A stretch of 64,000 bases of DNA from UBA4416 sp035439445 (GTDB lineage Bacteria; Bacteroidota; Bacteroidia; B-17B0; Aurantibacillaceae): the NCBI GenBank assembly GCA_035439445.1, contig DAORKG010000011.1:1-64000 (forward strand), written 5' to 3'. The notes beneath the pieces were generated by a model. The model did not search any database, was not told the DNA's origin, and was given only the letters and a program-made list of their open reading frames with translations. Numbering within the stretch: position 1 is the stretch's first letter; each line of letters starts with the position of its first letter. Below are positions 51,863-60,682 of this stretch, piece by piece. The position numbers and the translations under genes were made by a program.

Positions 51863-51928
51863 GTCACTTCGAGCGAAGTCGAGAAGCGTTCTAATAATTA
51901 CTTTGTTCTCGACTTCGCTCGAACTGAC
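51863..51928. repeat. REP-like repeat, TTCGAG family, complete copy
   Basis: Two 23-base arms (51863-51885 beginning GTCACTTCGAGCGAAG; 51906-51928 ending CGCTCGAACTGAC) are complementary with one mismatch around a 20-base loop. It is the cleanest copy of the family here. It lies between the DsbD-alpha gene and the sppA terminator. Confidence 0.85.
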
Positions 51929-51947
51929 AGAACTCTTAATAAAAAAT

Positions 51948-51978
51948 AAAGCTCATTTACAAATCGTAAATGAGCTTT
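51948..51978 (-). terminator. Intrinsic terminator of sppA
   Basis: AAAGCTCATTTAC (51948-51960) pairs perfectly with GTAAATGAGCTTT (51966-51978). Read on the minus strand, the 13-bp stem is followed by a T-rich tract. It starts 20 bases after the sppA stop. Confidence 0.88.
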
Positions 51979-51997
51979 AAGTTAAAAAAGATTTACA

Positions 51998-53773
51998 CTA
52001 TTCTATAATCATCTCGTAAGGTAAACGAGCTTGAACACCTTTTAATTGAAGAACATTTTTAACTTGTTTCACATACTTATATTGCTCACCCAAGTTTGTT
52101 TTCATCGCTCTGGTTTCCATTTCGTCTTTAGTATTACCTAATAATTCTTGTAATGGATCTTTTTGTTTAGGCAATAACTGTAATTTATAATCAGATACTT
52201 TAGCCTGTTTAGCTGCATAAGCAATCGCATCATTAATACCTCCTAACTCATCTACTAAGTTAATTTTAATAGCGTCTGCCCCGCTCCATACACGCCCCTG
52301 TCCAACACTATCAATATTGTTTTTTGTAGTTTTTCTTCCTGCTGCAACTTTAGTAATAAAGATATCATAAATATGCTCTACGCTTTGTTGTACATATTCA
52401 TACTCATCCGCAGAAACTCCTCTTAAAATAGTTCCAACATCACTATGCTTATTTGTGTTTACTGTATCAATAGTAATTCCTAATTTTTCTGATAATGCTT
52501 TTTGAGCATTTGGAATCATACCAAATACACCAATTGAACCGGTAATCGTATTTGGCTGAGCAAAAATTCTATCGGCTGCACAGCTAATATAATATCCTCC
52601 GCTGGCAGCTACATCACCCATTGAAACAATAAATGGTTTTGCTTTTTGAGCCAACACTGTCTCTCTCCAAATCACATCAGAAGCCAAAGCGCTACCTCCT
52701 GGAGAGTTAACTCTTAACACAATCGCTTTTACGTTTTTATCTAAACGAGCCTCTCTAATTGCTTTAGCAATACGTGCACTACCAATTTTTTCGTCATCAC
52801 CTTCACCACTCTCAATTTCTCCAACTGCATAAACAACTGCGATTTTATCTTTAGATAATTTAGATTCATTAAATGCACCCGAATAATCTGTTAAGGATAC
52901 AAAATGAATTTTATCTGACTCAGAAATACCAATATTTTTCTTGATAGCACTAAAAACTTCATCTTCATATTTTAAATCATCTACCAATTTATATTTAACT
53001 GCATCCTCTGGACTTCTAACAGATAAATTATTTGCCATCTCATTAATATCATTTGTAGTAATATTTCTGTTTTTTGCAATGCCTGTAATCATGTGGCCCC
53101 ATAACGATCCTAAATAAGTTTCAACCTGAGTTCTATTTGCATCACTCATTTTATCCAACATAAAGGGTTCAATGGCACTTTTAAATTTACCATGTCTGAA
53201 AATCTGAACTTCTACATCTAATTTCTCCAACATTTTTTTAAAGAACATTAACTGCGAACTCAATCCTTTTATTTCCAAAGCACCTTGCGGGTTTAAATAT
53301 AATTTGTTTGCTGTAGTTGCTAAGTAATACGCTTTTTGAGAAAACACTTCTGAATAAGCATAAATAAATTTACCAGAAGTTCTGAAATCCATTAAAGCAT
53401 TTCTTACTTCTTCTAATGTAGCAAAACCGGCAACAGGGTCGCTTATTTCTAAATAAATTCCACGGATATTCTTGTCATCCTTTGCTTTCTTCAAGTTATC
53501 AATTATATCATTTAATCCTAAAGATGGTTTTGGCATAAATGGGCCTAAATCAATTTCTCCAAAAGGATTTTTAACACCACGTTCCTTAATCTCACCATTC
53601 AAATCGATTCGTAATACTGAATTTTCCTTAGGTTTATACGTTTCGTGTTCATTCATTTTTATTGCTTCCGAAAAAACACTCGTAATTGACGCAATGACGA
53701 TAATCAGCATTACAACTCCCGTTACCAAGATTCCCAAACATGAGCCGAAAAATGCCCCAAAAAATTGTTTCAT
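51998..53773 (-). CDS. sppA: Signal peptide peptidase SppA, 67K type
   Basis: A 591-residue membrane-anchored serine protease with one N-terminal helix (residues 10-35). It breaks down cut signal peptides at the inner membrane. The two-domain (tandem) architecture carries the Ser-Lys dyad split as in E. coli: K147 in the first domain (FSQKAYYLATTANKLYLNP) and S391 in the second (GDVAASGGYYISCAADRIFA), preceded by VLRVNSPGGSALASD. Full length. It is divergent from folK; the 73-base gap between them holds both promoters, but no clean consensus was found. Confidence 0.95.
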   Translation of the reverse strand: MKQFFGAFFGSCLGILVTGVVMLIIVIASITSVFSEAIKMNEHETYKPKENSVLRIDLNGEIKERGVKNPFGEIDLGPFMPKPSLGLNDIIDNLKKAKDDKNIRGIYLEISDPVAGFATLEEVRNALMDFRTSGKFIYAYSEVFSQKAYYLATTANKLYLNPQGALEIKGLSSQLMFFKKMLEKLDVEVQIFRHGKFKSAIEPFMLDKMSDANRTQVETYLGSLWGHMITGIAKNRNITTNDINEMANNLSVRSPEDAVKYKLVDDLKYEDEVFSAIKKNIGISESDKIHFVSLTDYSGAFNESKLSKDKIAVVYAVGEIESGEGDDEKIGSARIAKAIREARLDKNVKAIVLRVNSPGGSALASDVIWRETVLAQKAKPFIVSMGDVAASGGYYISCAADRIFAQPNTITGSIGVFGMIPNAQKALSEKLGITIDTVNTNKHSDVGTILRGVSADEYEYVQQSVEHIYDIFITKVAAGRKTTKNNIDSVGQGRVWSGADAIKINLVDELGGINDAIAYAAKQAKVSDYKLQLLPKQKDPLQELLGNTKDEMETRAMKTNLGEQYKYVKQVKNVLQLKGVQARLPYEMIIE

Positions 53774-53846
53774 AGTTATATTTAAAAATTAGTTATTTAC
53801 AATAAGCCAATTTAGCGCACATTCTTGTATTTTTACAAATAATTAT

Positions 53847-54338
53847 ATGAACGTTGCGTATTTATGTTTGGGCGGTAATATGGGGGATAGAGAAAGTGCT
53901 CTAAACCATGCATTATTAGAAATAAATAAAAGTATAGGAAAAGTAACTTCTCAATCAGGCATTTACGAAACAGAAGCTTGGGGTGTTGAAAATCAGCAAG
54001 CTTACTTGAATCAATGCATCAGGATTGAAACAAATTTAGATGCTTCATCTCTTATAGAATCCTTACTCAATATTGAAAAAAAACTAGGAAGAAAGCGTTC
54101 TGACTTGCCTGTATATGAGCCCCGAACCATTGATATTGATATTCTATTCTATAATCATGAAATCATAAATGAATCAACCCTTTTAGTGCCCCACCCCAGA
54201 TTACACCTAAGAAAATTTGTATTGATTCCGCTTAATGAAATAGCCTCGAATTATTTGCATCCTTTATTAAATAAAACTATCTTTAATTTACTTTCGGAAT
54301 GTGAAGATACTTCTGAAGTTAATAAAATTAAGAGCTGA
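53847..54338 (+). CDS. folK: HPPK, 6-hydroxymethyl-dihydropterin pyrophosphokinase
   Basis: A 163-residue folate-pathway enzyme that moves pyrophosphate from ATP to 6-hydroxymethyl-7,8-dihydropterin. Motifs: YLCLGGNMGDRESAL at the start, IYETEAWGVENQQAYLNQ, IEKKLGRKR, the signature PRTIDIDILFY with metal-binding Asp residues, and VPHPRLHLRKFVLIPLNEIA. Full length. It is followed after 6 bases by a deoxynucleoside kinase gene, a pairing I recall from other Bacteroidota. Confidence 0.96.
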   Translation: MNVAYLCLGGNMGDRESALNHALLEINKSIGKVTSQSGIYETEAWGVENQQAYLNQCIRIETNLDASSLIESLLNIEKKLGRKRSDLPVYEPRTIDIDILFYNHEIINESTLLVPHPRLHLRKFVLIPLNEIASNYLHPLLNKTIFNLLSECEDTSEVNKIKS

Positions 54339-54344
54339 TAGGAT

Positions 54345-54947
54345 ATGTATATTTGTATAGAAGGTAATATAGGTTCAGGAAAGAGCACCTTAGCCAAAGC
54401 ATTAGCAAAAAAATTAAAAGCAACTTATTTACCCGAACAATTTGAGGACAACACATTATTACCTTTGTTTTATGATGATAATGCCACTTTTGCTTTTCCT
54501 ACAGAGTATTCTTTCCTTATAGATAGACAAAAACAGCTAACCAATTACTTTAAGAGGGTTAAAAAAGGAACCATTACCGTAAGTGATTTTCATTTTGACA
54601 AATGTTTGTGTTTCGCTAAAACAAATTTATCATCCGAAGATTTTTCATTCTTTAAAAAACATTTTAAACCACTAAGAAAAACTTTACCAACACCCAATTT
54701 GGTGGTTTATTTAGACACTACTACTGATTTATTGGTGAAAAATATTCATAAACGCGGACGTGAAATAGAAAGAAGTTTAAAACAAGGTTACCTTAGTAGA
54801 TTAAAAAAGAATTTAGACAAATACTATATGGTAAATGGCAAAGTAAACACTTTGGTATTAATTTTAACCATTAAAGAATATAACGAAACAACACTAGAAA
54901 ATTGTTGTAAAGAAATTTTAGAAGTCATTGAACAAAACAAAAAATAA
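54345..54947 (+). CDS. Deoxynucleoside kinase family protein
   Basis: A 200-residue cytoplasmic kinase of the dNK/dGK-dCK fold, which salvages deoxynucleosides to monophosphates. P-loop IEGNIGSGKSTLAKAL at residues 5-20. LPEQFEDNT follows, carrying the catalytic-base Glu region. DFHFDKCLCFAKTNL matches the DRS-like helix. PNLVVYLDTTTDLLVKNIHKRGREIE contains the lid arginines. Which nucleosides it accepts is not clear. It is co-transcribed with folK, with an OmpA gene 14 bases downstream. Confidence 0.87.
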   Translation: MYICIEGNIGSGKSTLAKALAKKLKATYLPEQFEDNTLLPLFYDDNATFAFPTEYSFLIDRQKQLTNYFKRVKKGTITVSDFHFDKCLCFAKTNLSSEDFSFFKKHFKPLRKTLPTPNLVVYLDTTTDLLVKNIHKRGREIERSLKQGYLSRLKKNLDKYYMVNGKVNTLVLILTIKEYNETTLENCCKEILEVIEQNKK

Positions 54948-54961
54948 ATTATATTTATAAT

Positions 54962-56920
54962 ATGAGTTTTATAAAATATTTGAGTTTATTATTTCTAACT
55001 ATTCTAAGTCTTTTGGTTAAGGCCCAAGAATATGATGGTGAATTACAATTTATCGGAAAAAATTTCCTGAATAATAAACCGCTCAACAACACTAAAATAA
55101 GAGTTGTAAGTAATAATACGGTTGTTACAGAATTTAATACTAAAGACAATAATAGTTTTAAAGCCAAATTAGATTTTGGTAAAGTATATGACATTTACCT
55201 TATACATCCCAGCTGCCAAAGCATGTATATAAAGGTATTTGCTGATGGAGTTCCTGAAAACAAACGCCATTATCGAATGACCTATGCTTTAGACATTCCC
55301 TTTTTCATGAAAGACCCTGATCGTATTGATACAACTCAATTTGCTAAACAATTTCACCAAATTGTATTTGACGGGAAATCAAAATTTGTAGATGATACCG
55401 TGTACATGAATAAGTTTATAAAAAACATTTACAAAAAAGAAGTAAAAGCCAAAAAAGACACAACGGTTCCTTTTATTAACACAGAAAAATTAAAGGAGTA
55501 TATACAACTAGCAGGTAAATTAAGTTTAGACAATGACAAGCAAACTCCTTTAAAAAATAAAACAGTATCATTAGTTAACAAAAAAGGAGAAGTAGTTTCT
55601 ACTTCTCAAACTACCAATCATGGTGTATTTGTGTTTAAAAAAGTAGATACAGAAGATGTTGGAGAATTGTCTGTTTATGTGAGCAGTGCCGATAATCCAA
55701 ACAAAGACAAGATTAAATTGATGAATTATGACTCTGATAAAATTTCTACATCTTCAACTACCGACAACTTAACCTATACATTTAAAAACACCAAAGAAAC
55801 AGACTTGGTTAAAGAACTTGCCAACAAAGATTTTGACTTTAACATTGCCGGTAAAATTATTGCAACCAATGGTGAAGAAAAGAAAGTAATGGCTAACAAA
55901 ACCGTATACCTATTAGGTAATCAAAATAATATCATTCAAAAAACTAAAACTAATGTTTTAGGAACCTTCTTGTTCTCAAATATTAAACCCGACGAAAATT
56001 ATTCAATTGCTTATGATAGTTTGGATGCGGAAGCAAATTTTGTAATGAACTTATATAGCGTGAAAGATAAATTCATCAAGCGTTTAGATTCTGTTTCCGG
56101 AAAAAAATTCATTTATAAATTCTTGTCAGTAACCGGAAGTTCTTTTAATGATTTGGTGATGGACGACTCTGAATTAAAAATGAATATCAAACTTAAGCTT
56201 TTTGGTGAAAACAAAAACAACCCAATTTCTGATATGAAAGTATTATTACTGAACGATAAATACCAAACCATAGACTCCGCTTTAACAGACAAAAACGGTG
56301 ATTTTTCGTTTAAACATTTACCATATACCAAACAAGTACTTTTAACGGTAGATAATGAAAAAGATATCATGGAAGCATTTAATAACATCTTGGTATTTGA
56401 CAATGAAGAAAATCTAATTAAAATCATTTCTGGTATAAAAGGTAAAAAATTTGAATACCGACCTCTGGAAACTGAAATGTATCGTTTTACCGAAATATAT
56501 GTTGATGACCCATGGTTATCTATTATCGAACAAGAAAAAGCAGCTAAGAAAAAAGCCGGTGCTAGTGAAACGATTATAGAAAATATTTTATTTGAGTTTA
56601 ATAAAGCTGAATTACAAGAACAGTCGAAACAAACATTAGATAAAGTAGTTTTAGCTATGTTGAGTAACGATAAGTTTAATATTGAATTAAGCGCTCATAG
56701 CGATAGCAAAGGCAGCGACGCCTACAATTTAAAATTAAGTGAACAACGAGCTAATTCGGCAAAAAATTACATCATTAGTAAAGGCATAAGTGCTGCCCGT
56801 ATTACAGCTAAGGGATACGGTGAATCTAAACTATTAAATAATTGCGGCAATAATGTTGTATGTAGCGAAGATGAACACGCTGTAAATCGCCGTTTAGAAT
56901 TTAAACTTACTTTTAAATAG
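54962..56920 (+). CDS. OmpA-family protein with carboxypeptidase-regulatory-like repeats
   Basis: A 652-residue protein with signal peptide (cut near VKAQE). Several Ig-like (CarbopepD_reg-like) units of about 90 residues follow, each with a NKTVSLVNKKGEVV- or KVLLLNDKYQTIDSAL-type strand pair and a TNxxGxFxF turn. The OmpA C-terminal peptidoglycan-binding domain is at about 535-652: ILFEFNKAELQEQSKQTLDK, ELSAHSDSKGSDAYNLKLSE, ITAKGYGESKLLN and HAVNRRLEFKL. It probably tethers the outer membrane to peptidoglycan. A pseudouridine synthase gene follows 5 bases later. Confidence 0.9.
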   Translation: MSFIKYLSLLFLTILSLLVKAQEYDGELQFIGKNFLNNKPLNNTKIRVVSNNTVVTEFNTKDNNSFKAKLDFGKVYDIYLIHPSCQSMYIKVFADGVPENKRHYRMTYALDIPFFMKDPDRIDTTQFAKQFHQIVFDGKSKFVDDTVYMNKFIKNIYKKEVKAKKDTTVPFINTEKLKEYIQLAGKLSLDNDKQTPLKNKTVSLVNKKGEVVSTSQTTNHGVFVFKKVDTEDVGELSVYVSSADNPNKDKIKLMNYDSDKISTSSTTDNLTYTFKNTKETDLVKELANKDFDFNIAGKIIATNGEEKKVMANKTVYLLGNQNNIIQKTKTNVLGTFLFSNIKPDENYSIAYDSLDAEANFVMNLYSVKDKFIKRLDSVSGKKFIYKFLSVTGSSFNDLVMDDSELKMNIKLKLFGENKNNPISDMKVLLLNDKYQTIDSALTDKNGDFSFKHLPYTKQVLLTVDNEKDIMEAFNNILVFDNEENLIKIISGIKGKKFEYRPLETEMYRFTEIYVDDPWLSIIEQEKAAKKKAGASETIIENILFEFNKAELQEQSKQTLDKVVLAMLSNDKFNIELSAHSDSKGSDAYNLKLSEQRANSAKNYIISKGISAARITAKGYGESKLLNNCGNNVVCSEDEHAVNRRLEFKLTFK

Positions 56921-56925
56921 TACTC

Positions 56926-57633
56926 ATGTTCTCTCCTCAAGAATTGATTGAAGCTTCTCAAATTATTTATGAAGACAATCATTTAATTATCATTAATAAA
57001 AAAGCTTCTGAAATTGTTCAGGGAGATAAAACTGGTGATATTCCTTTATCTGAAAAAGTAAAAAATTATATTAAACAAAGAGACAACAAACCAGGCAATG
57101 TATTTTGCGGAGTGGTTCATCGATTAGACAGACCAGTTTCTGGTATTGTAATTTTTGCAAAAACCAGTAAGGCCTTATCTCGGATGAATGAATTATTTAG
57201 AGATAAAACTATTCAAAAAACATATTGGGCAGTTGTAAAAAATAAACCACCCAAACAAACAGATAGATTGGTTCATTATCTTATTAAGAACGAAAAAAAT
57301 AATACTTCCAAAGCATTTCCTACCGACAGACCAGGGGCTTTAAAAGCAGAATTAACTTATACTTTAATCGCTTCGATATCTAATTATCATTTACTGGAAA
57401 TTAATTTACATACCGGCCGTCATCATCAAATTCGTGCTCAACTATCTGCAATTGGCTGCCCGATAAAGGGAGATTTGAAATATGGCTTTGACAGGTCTAA
57501 TCAAACACCATTTATTCATTTACATTCTTACAAAACAGAATTCATTCATCCCATTAAACAAGAACCAATCAGTATTACTTGTAAACCCCGAACAGATGAT
57601 ACTGTTTGGAATGAATTAGTAAAACTGATTTAA
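56926..57633 (+). CDS. RluA-family pseudouridine synthase
   Basis: A 235-residue enzyme that isomerises uridine in rRNA or tRNA. The catalytic motif is HRLDRPVSGIVIFAKTSKAL with D68. YWAVVKNKP and LHTGRHHQIRAQLSAIGCPI (motif III) follow. There is no S4 domain, as in the short RluA/TruC-like branch. The target site is not predictable. The start is 5 bases after the OmpA gene stop, so they are probably in one transcript. Confidence 0.93.
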   Translation: MFSPQELIEASQIIYEDNHLIIINKKASEIVQGDKTGDIPLSEKVKNYIKQRDNKPGNVFCGVVHRLDRPVSGIVIFAKTSKALSRMNELFRDKTIQKTYWAVVKNKPPKQTDRLVHYLIKNEKNNTSKAFPTDRPGALKAELTYTLIASISNYHLLEINLHTGRHHQIRAQLSAIGCPIKGDLKYGFDRSNQTPFIHLHSYKTEFIHPIKQEPISITCKPRTDDTVWNELVKLI

Positions 57634-57643
57634 TTTTCTGATA

Positions 57644-57910
57644 ATGAAAATAGGAATCATAATTCTCACATGCTTAATGATAAACATATCTTGCAAAACA
57701 AGATCTATAAATCTCCGCTCACTCTCATCAGGAGAATTAATACAAGATTGCCCTGAAGAACTCATTATTGATGGAATGCCAACCGCTGTTCAAACTAATC
57801 ATTCAAATCAATACTATATATACAAAGGTATCAGAAAAGAAGTTGTTGAATTTGATACTGCTTGGGTAAATAAGAATTGTAGTAGTATGAAAATAACTAG
57901 GGTTTACTAA
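57644..57910 (+). CDS. Small lipoprotein
   Basis: An 88-residue protein with SPII signal and lipobox INISC (Cys at residue 17). The mature part contains CPEELIIDGMPT and KGIRKEVVEFDTAWVNKNCSS, with two further cysteines that could pair. Similar 80-90-residue lipoproteins with a PEExIxDxMP core occur in Bacteroidota; the function is unknown. It lies 10 bases behind the pseudouridine synthase gene. Confidence 0.72.
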   Translation: MKIGIIILTCLMINISCKTRSINLRSLSSGELIQDCPEELIIDGMPTAVQTNHSNQYYIYKGIRKEVVEFDTAWVNKNCSSMKITRVY

Positions 57911-57928
57911 AACAGTAAAAAGATAAAT

Positions 57929-58555
57929 CTAGAATTTGCCTTGTATACCTAAACCAAAATTAACACCTCCTCCATTCAATTGAAGAACATCTGTCAGGTG
58001 CGTGTAGGTATTATTAAAATCCATATTGTTATAGGAATAATGAACATAAGCCAAGTTAATAAACATTCCTACATGATCTCCAAAATAGAAACGAGGTTGT
58101 AAATGTAAATCATAAACCAAACCTCCACCTGTAGCGGCAGAAATTGCCTGATCTCTTGCTTCCCAGTTTAAATAAGAGTATCCAACATTAAATCCGGCAA
58201 ACATATCTACTCTCTTAGCACGAACAAAGTGTGCATTAACCAACAAGGTTGCATCTATTGCTTTAATAGATGGTTTAGTATTAGTAACAGTATCTCTAGA
58301 TGTAAAATAATCGGACAACTGAACTTTAGCACCAACACCTAGCCAGTTTATAACGCCTCTTTCATAATGCAAGCTCAACATTTTATTAGCCGCGGCATCA
58401 CTACTAGATCTTGGATTTGAAGCAACCTTTGATGTATAATTATAAATACCTAAATCGGCACCAAATGCTACAACATTAGTGTTTTTTTCAAAACTTTTTT
58501 GAGCAAATAAACTAACTGAACCTAAAATACTAAACACTAAAAATACTTTCTTCAT
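57929..58555 (-). CDS. Outer-membrane beta-barrel protein
   Basis: A 208-residue protein with signal peptide (cut near LFAQK). The mature part shows about eight amphipathic strands with small turns (VVAFGADLGIYNYTSK, IDATLLVNAHFVRAKRVDMFAGFNVGYSYLNW) and ends in the barrel signal GGGVNFGLGIQGKF. It resembles OmpW/porin-fold small barrels. It lies 26 bases downstream of the PorE-like gene on the same strand, so the two outer-membrane proteins may be made together. Confidence 0.8.
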   Translation of the reverse strand: MKKVFLVFSILGSVSLFAQKSFEKNTNVVAFGADLGIYNYTSKVASNPRSSSDAAANKMLSLHYERGVINWLGVGAKVQLSDYFTSRDTVTNTKPSIKAIDATLLVNAHFVRAKRVDMFAGFNVGYSYLNWEARDQAISAATGGGLVYDLHLQPRFYFGDHVGMFINLAYVHYSYNNMDFNNTYTHLTDVLQLNGGGVNFGLGIQGKF

Positions 58556-58581
58556 AATTATAAATTTTATTTAAAGTTAAT

Positions 58582-60606
58582 CTATTTACTGATAATTAAA
58601 AATTCAGTACGTCTGTTTTTTGCCTTTCCTTCTTCGGTACTATTCTCTGCAATTGGTTTATTTGGACCATAACCTTTTGCTGTTATACGCTTTCCATCTA
58701 CACCTTTTTCTTCCAAATATGCTTTTACGGTATATGCTCTATTTGCTGATAAGGCTTCATTTGCTTTAGCAGCACCAACATTATCGGTATGCCCTTGTAT
58801 CTCTATTTTGATATTGGGGTTTTCATTTAAATATTCTGCAAATGCTTCCAGTACTATAAAAGATTCTTGTTTTAAATCCGCTGAATTAGTATTATAATAG
58901 ATATTATTGATAACAAATGAACTTCCTTCTTTTGCCTCATTTACCTCAATTTGAACCGGCTTAGGCTGCTTCTCAAAACTGGCATCTTTTACACTTACAA
59001 CTTTCGAAGAGAAAGCATAATCATCTTTCTTAACAGTTATTAATACATCATCTTTCTTCTTTAAGTTTACCGCTACCATAAATGTTCCCTTGGTTGAATC
59101 AACAACAGCCAAAGTTTTTTCTTTAGTAACTGTATTCATAATTTCAACTTTAGCACCTTCCACTTTATTTCCCTCTTTATCTTTCATTTCACCTTTTAAG
59201 AAAGTTGTTTCTTGAGGACGTGCCTCTTTATATAATTCAAAAGAATACAAATCATAACGTCCTACACCTTTACCTCTCATCTTACCTTCATCATATGAGA
59301 AAAAATAACCTGTTTTACTGTCTGTACTTACAAAAAAACCAACGTCATCTGCTTCGGTATTAATTGGGTATCCAATATTTTCAGGTTCAACCCATTCACC
59401 TTTCTCATTTTTCCTAACATAAAAAATATCCATACCTCCAAAACCAAATAAACCATCACTACTAAAATATAAAGTCTCACTATCAGAGTGAATAAATGGT
59501 GTTTTCTCGTGACCAGGTGTATTAATTTTTGGTCCTAAATTCTTTGGCACTCCCCAAACTCCTGTTTTTGGATCTTTATAGGTGACATACAAATCAATAC
59601 CACCATAACCACCCGGACGGTCGCTCGCAAAATACAAAGCATTACCATCAGCACTCAACGTTGGTTGCGAGTCCCAATAAATGGGATGATTAACATTGGC
59701 TCCTATTTTTTTGATTTCGCTCCATGAATCTCCTTCATTTGTACTCATGTAAATATCACAATTAGGCTGTGCGCCTCCTTCCTGTCGTTGCATAGCAAAA
59801 TACAAAAACTTATTATCAATGGATATGGTACAACCACCCTGATTATCATCGGTAGTATTAAATGGTGGCGACATAGGCTCCCCAACATTAAACACACCTG
59901 TTTTATCTCGAGTAGCCAACATAAACACTTCCTTTTCTCCATCCAATGCCTTCACTGTATTCATAGACCTCAATGGAACTTTACGAGTAAAAAAACATAA
60001 TTTATCGTCCGGAGAAATGTATGCTAAATATTCATCTTGCTTGGTTGAAACGCCCGTAACCACTTTAGGTTCAAAAGGAACAATTTTCTTTTTTAGCTCA
60101 CTTTCTTTCTTGGCATATTTTATCATTTCTTTTGCCTGGTAAATTTGGCCTTCATATTCCTTCCCAAATTTTTTATCATCATCATCCTTAAACTTTAAAA
60201 AATATTGCAGATACTTAATAGCCGAATCGTTTTTCATCTCTTCGTAATAATTAAATCCAATATAATAATAAGGCTCTGAATGAATTTTAGGACAAGCAGC
60301 AATAGCCTTGTAAAAAAATGGAACCGCAGCAGCAAACGATTTATTTTCTAATTTACTATGTACAACAATCTCACGAGCCATCGCTAAATTGGCTTCAGCG
60401 AAATCAGGTTCTTCTGCTAGGCATTCTCTTAAAAAACCTAAACGCTCAGGCTTTTTATATTTCTTTTTATCAATTGCTTTTTCATAAAGCTTCAAAGCTT
60501 TTTTATTATCAATCTCAACGCAAAATTTAGAAGAGCCTTCTTCCTCCTCCTGAGCAAAAAATGAAATGGAAAACAGTAATAAAAAAGACAGTAAGATTTT
60601 ATTCAT
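58582..60606 (-). CDS. PorE-like protein: TPR, PD40 propeller, CarbopepD-reg and OmpA domains
   Basis: A protein of 674 residues from the ATG at 60606 (MNKILLSFLLLFSISFFAQ). The longer frame to 60627 adds seven residues before the signal peptide and is rejected. Order: TPR-like helices (about 25-165), WD40/PD40 beta-propeller (about 185-460; DDKLCFFTRK, SADGNALYFASDRPGGYGGIDLY, HSDSETLYFSSDGLFGFGGMDI), a carboxypeptidase-regulatory-like unit (475-555), and an OmpA domain (570-674; IEIQGHTDNVGAAKANEAL, NRRTEFLI). PorE, a T9SS protein linking that machine to peptidoglycan, has this order and length, but paralogues with other roles exist. Confidence 0.88.
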   Translation of the reverse strand: MNKILLSFLLLFSISFFAQEEEEGSSKFCVEIDNKKALKLYEKAIDKKKYKKPERLGFLRECLAEEPDFAEANLAMAREIVVHSKLENKSFAAAVPFFYKAIAACPKIHSEPYYYIGFNYYEEMKNDSAIKYLQYFLKFKDDDDKKFGKEYEGQIYQAKEMIKYAKKESELKKKIVPFEPKVVTGVSTKQDEYLAYISPDDKLCFFTRKVPLRSMNTVKALDGEKEVFMLATRDKTGVFNVGEPMSPPFNTTDDNQGGCTISIDNKFLYFAMQRQEGGAQPNCDIYMSTNEGDSWSEIKKIGANVNHPIYWDSQPTLSADGNALYFASDRPGGYGGIDLYVTYKDPKTGVWGVPKNLGPKINTPGHEKTPFIHSDSETLYFSSDGLFGFGGMDIFYVRKNEKGEWVEPENIGYPINTEADDVGFFVSTDSKTGYFFSYDEGKMRGKGVGRYDLYSFELYKEARPQETTFLKGEMKDKEGNKVEGAKVEIMNTVTKEKTLAVVDSTKGTFMVAVNLKKKDDVLITVKKDDYAFSSKVVSVKDASFEKQPKPVQIEVNEAKEGSSFVINNIYYNTNSADLKQESFIVLEAFAEYLNENPNIKIEIQGHTDNVGAAKANEALSANRAYTVKAYLEEKGVDGKRITAKGYGPNKPIAENSTEEGKAKNRRTEFLIISK

Positions 60607-60682
60607 AGTGCTAAAAATTAGAATCAAGTAAATTTATAAAACCAATACCATTCTAAACTTCCAAACTCACATAACTATTAAC

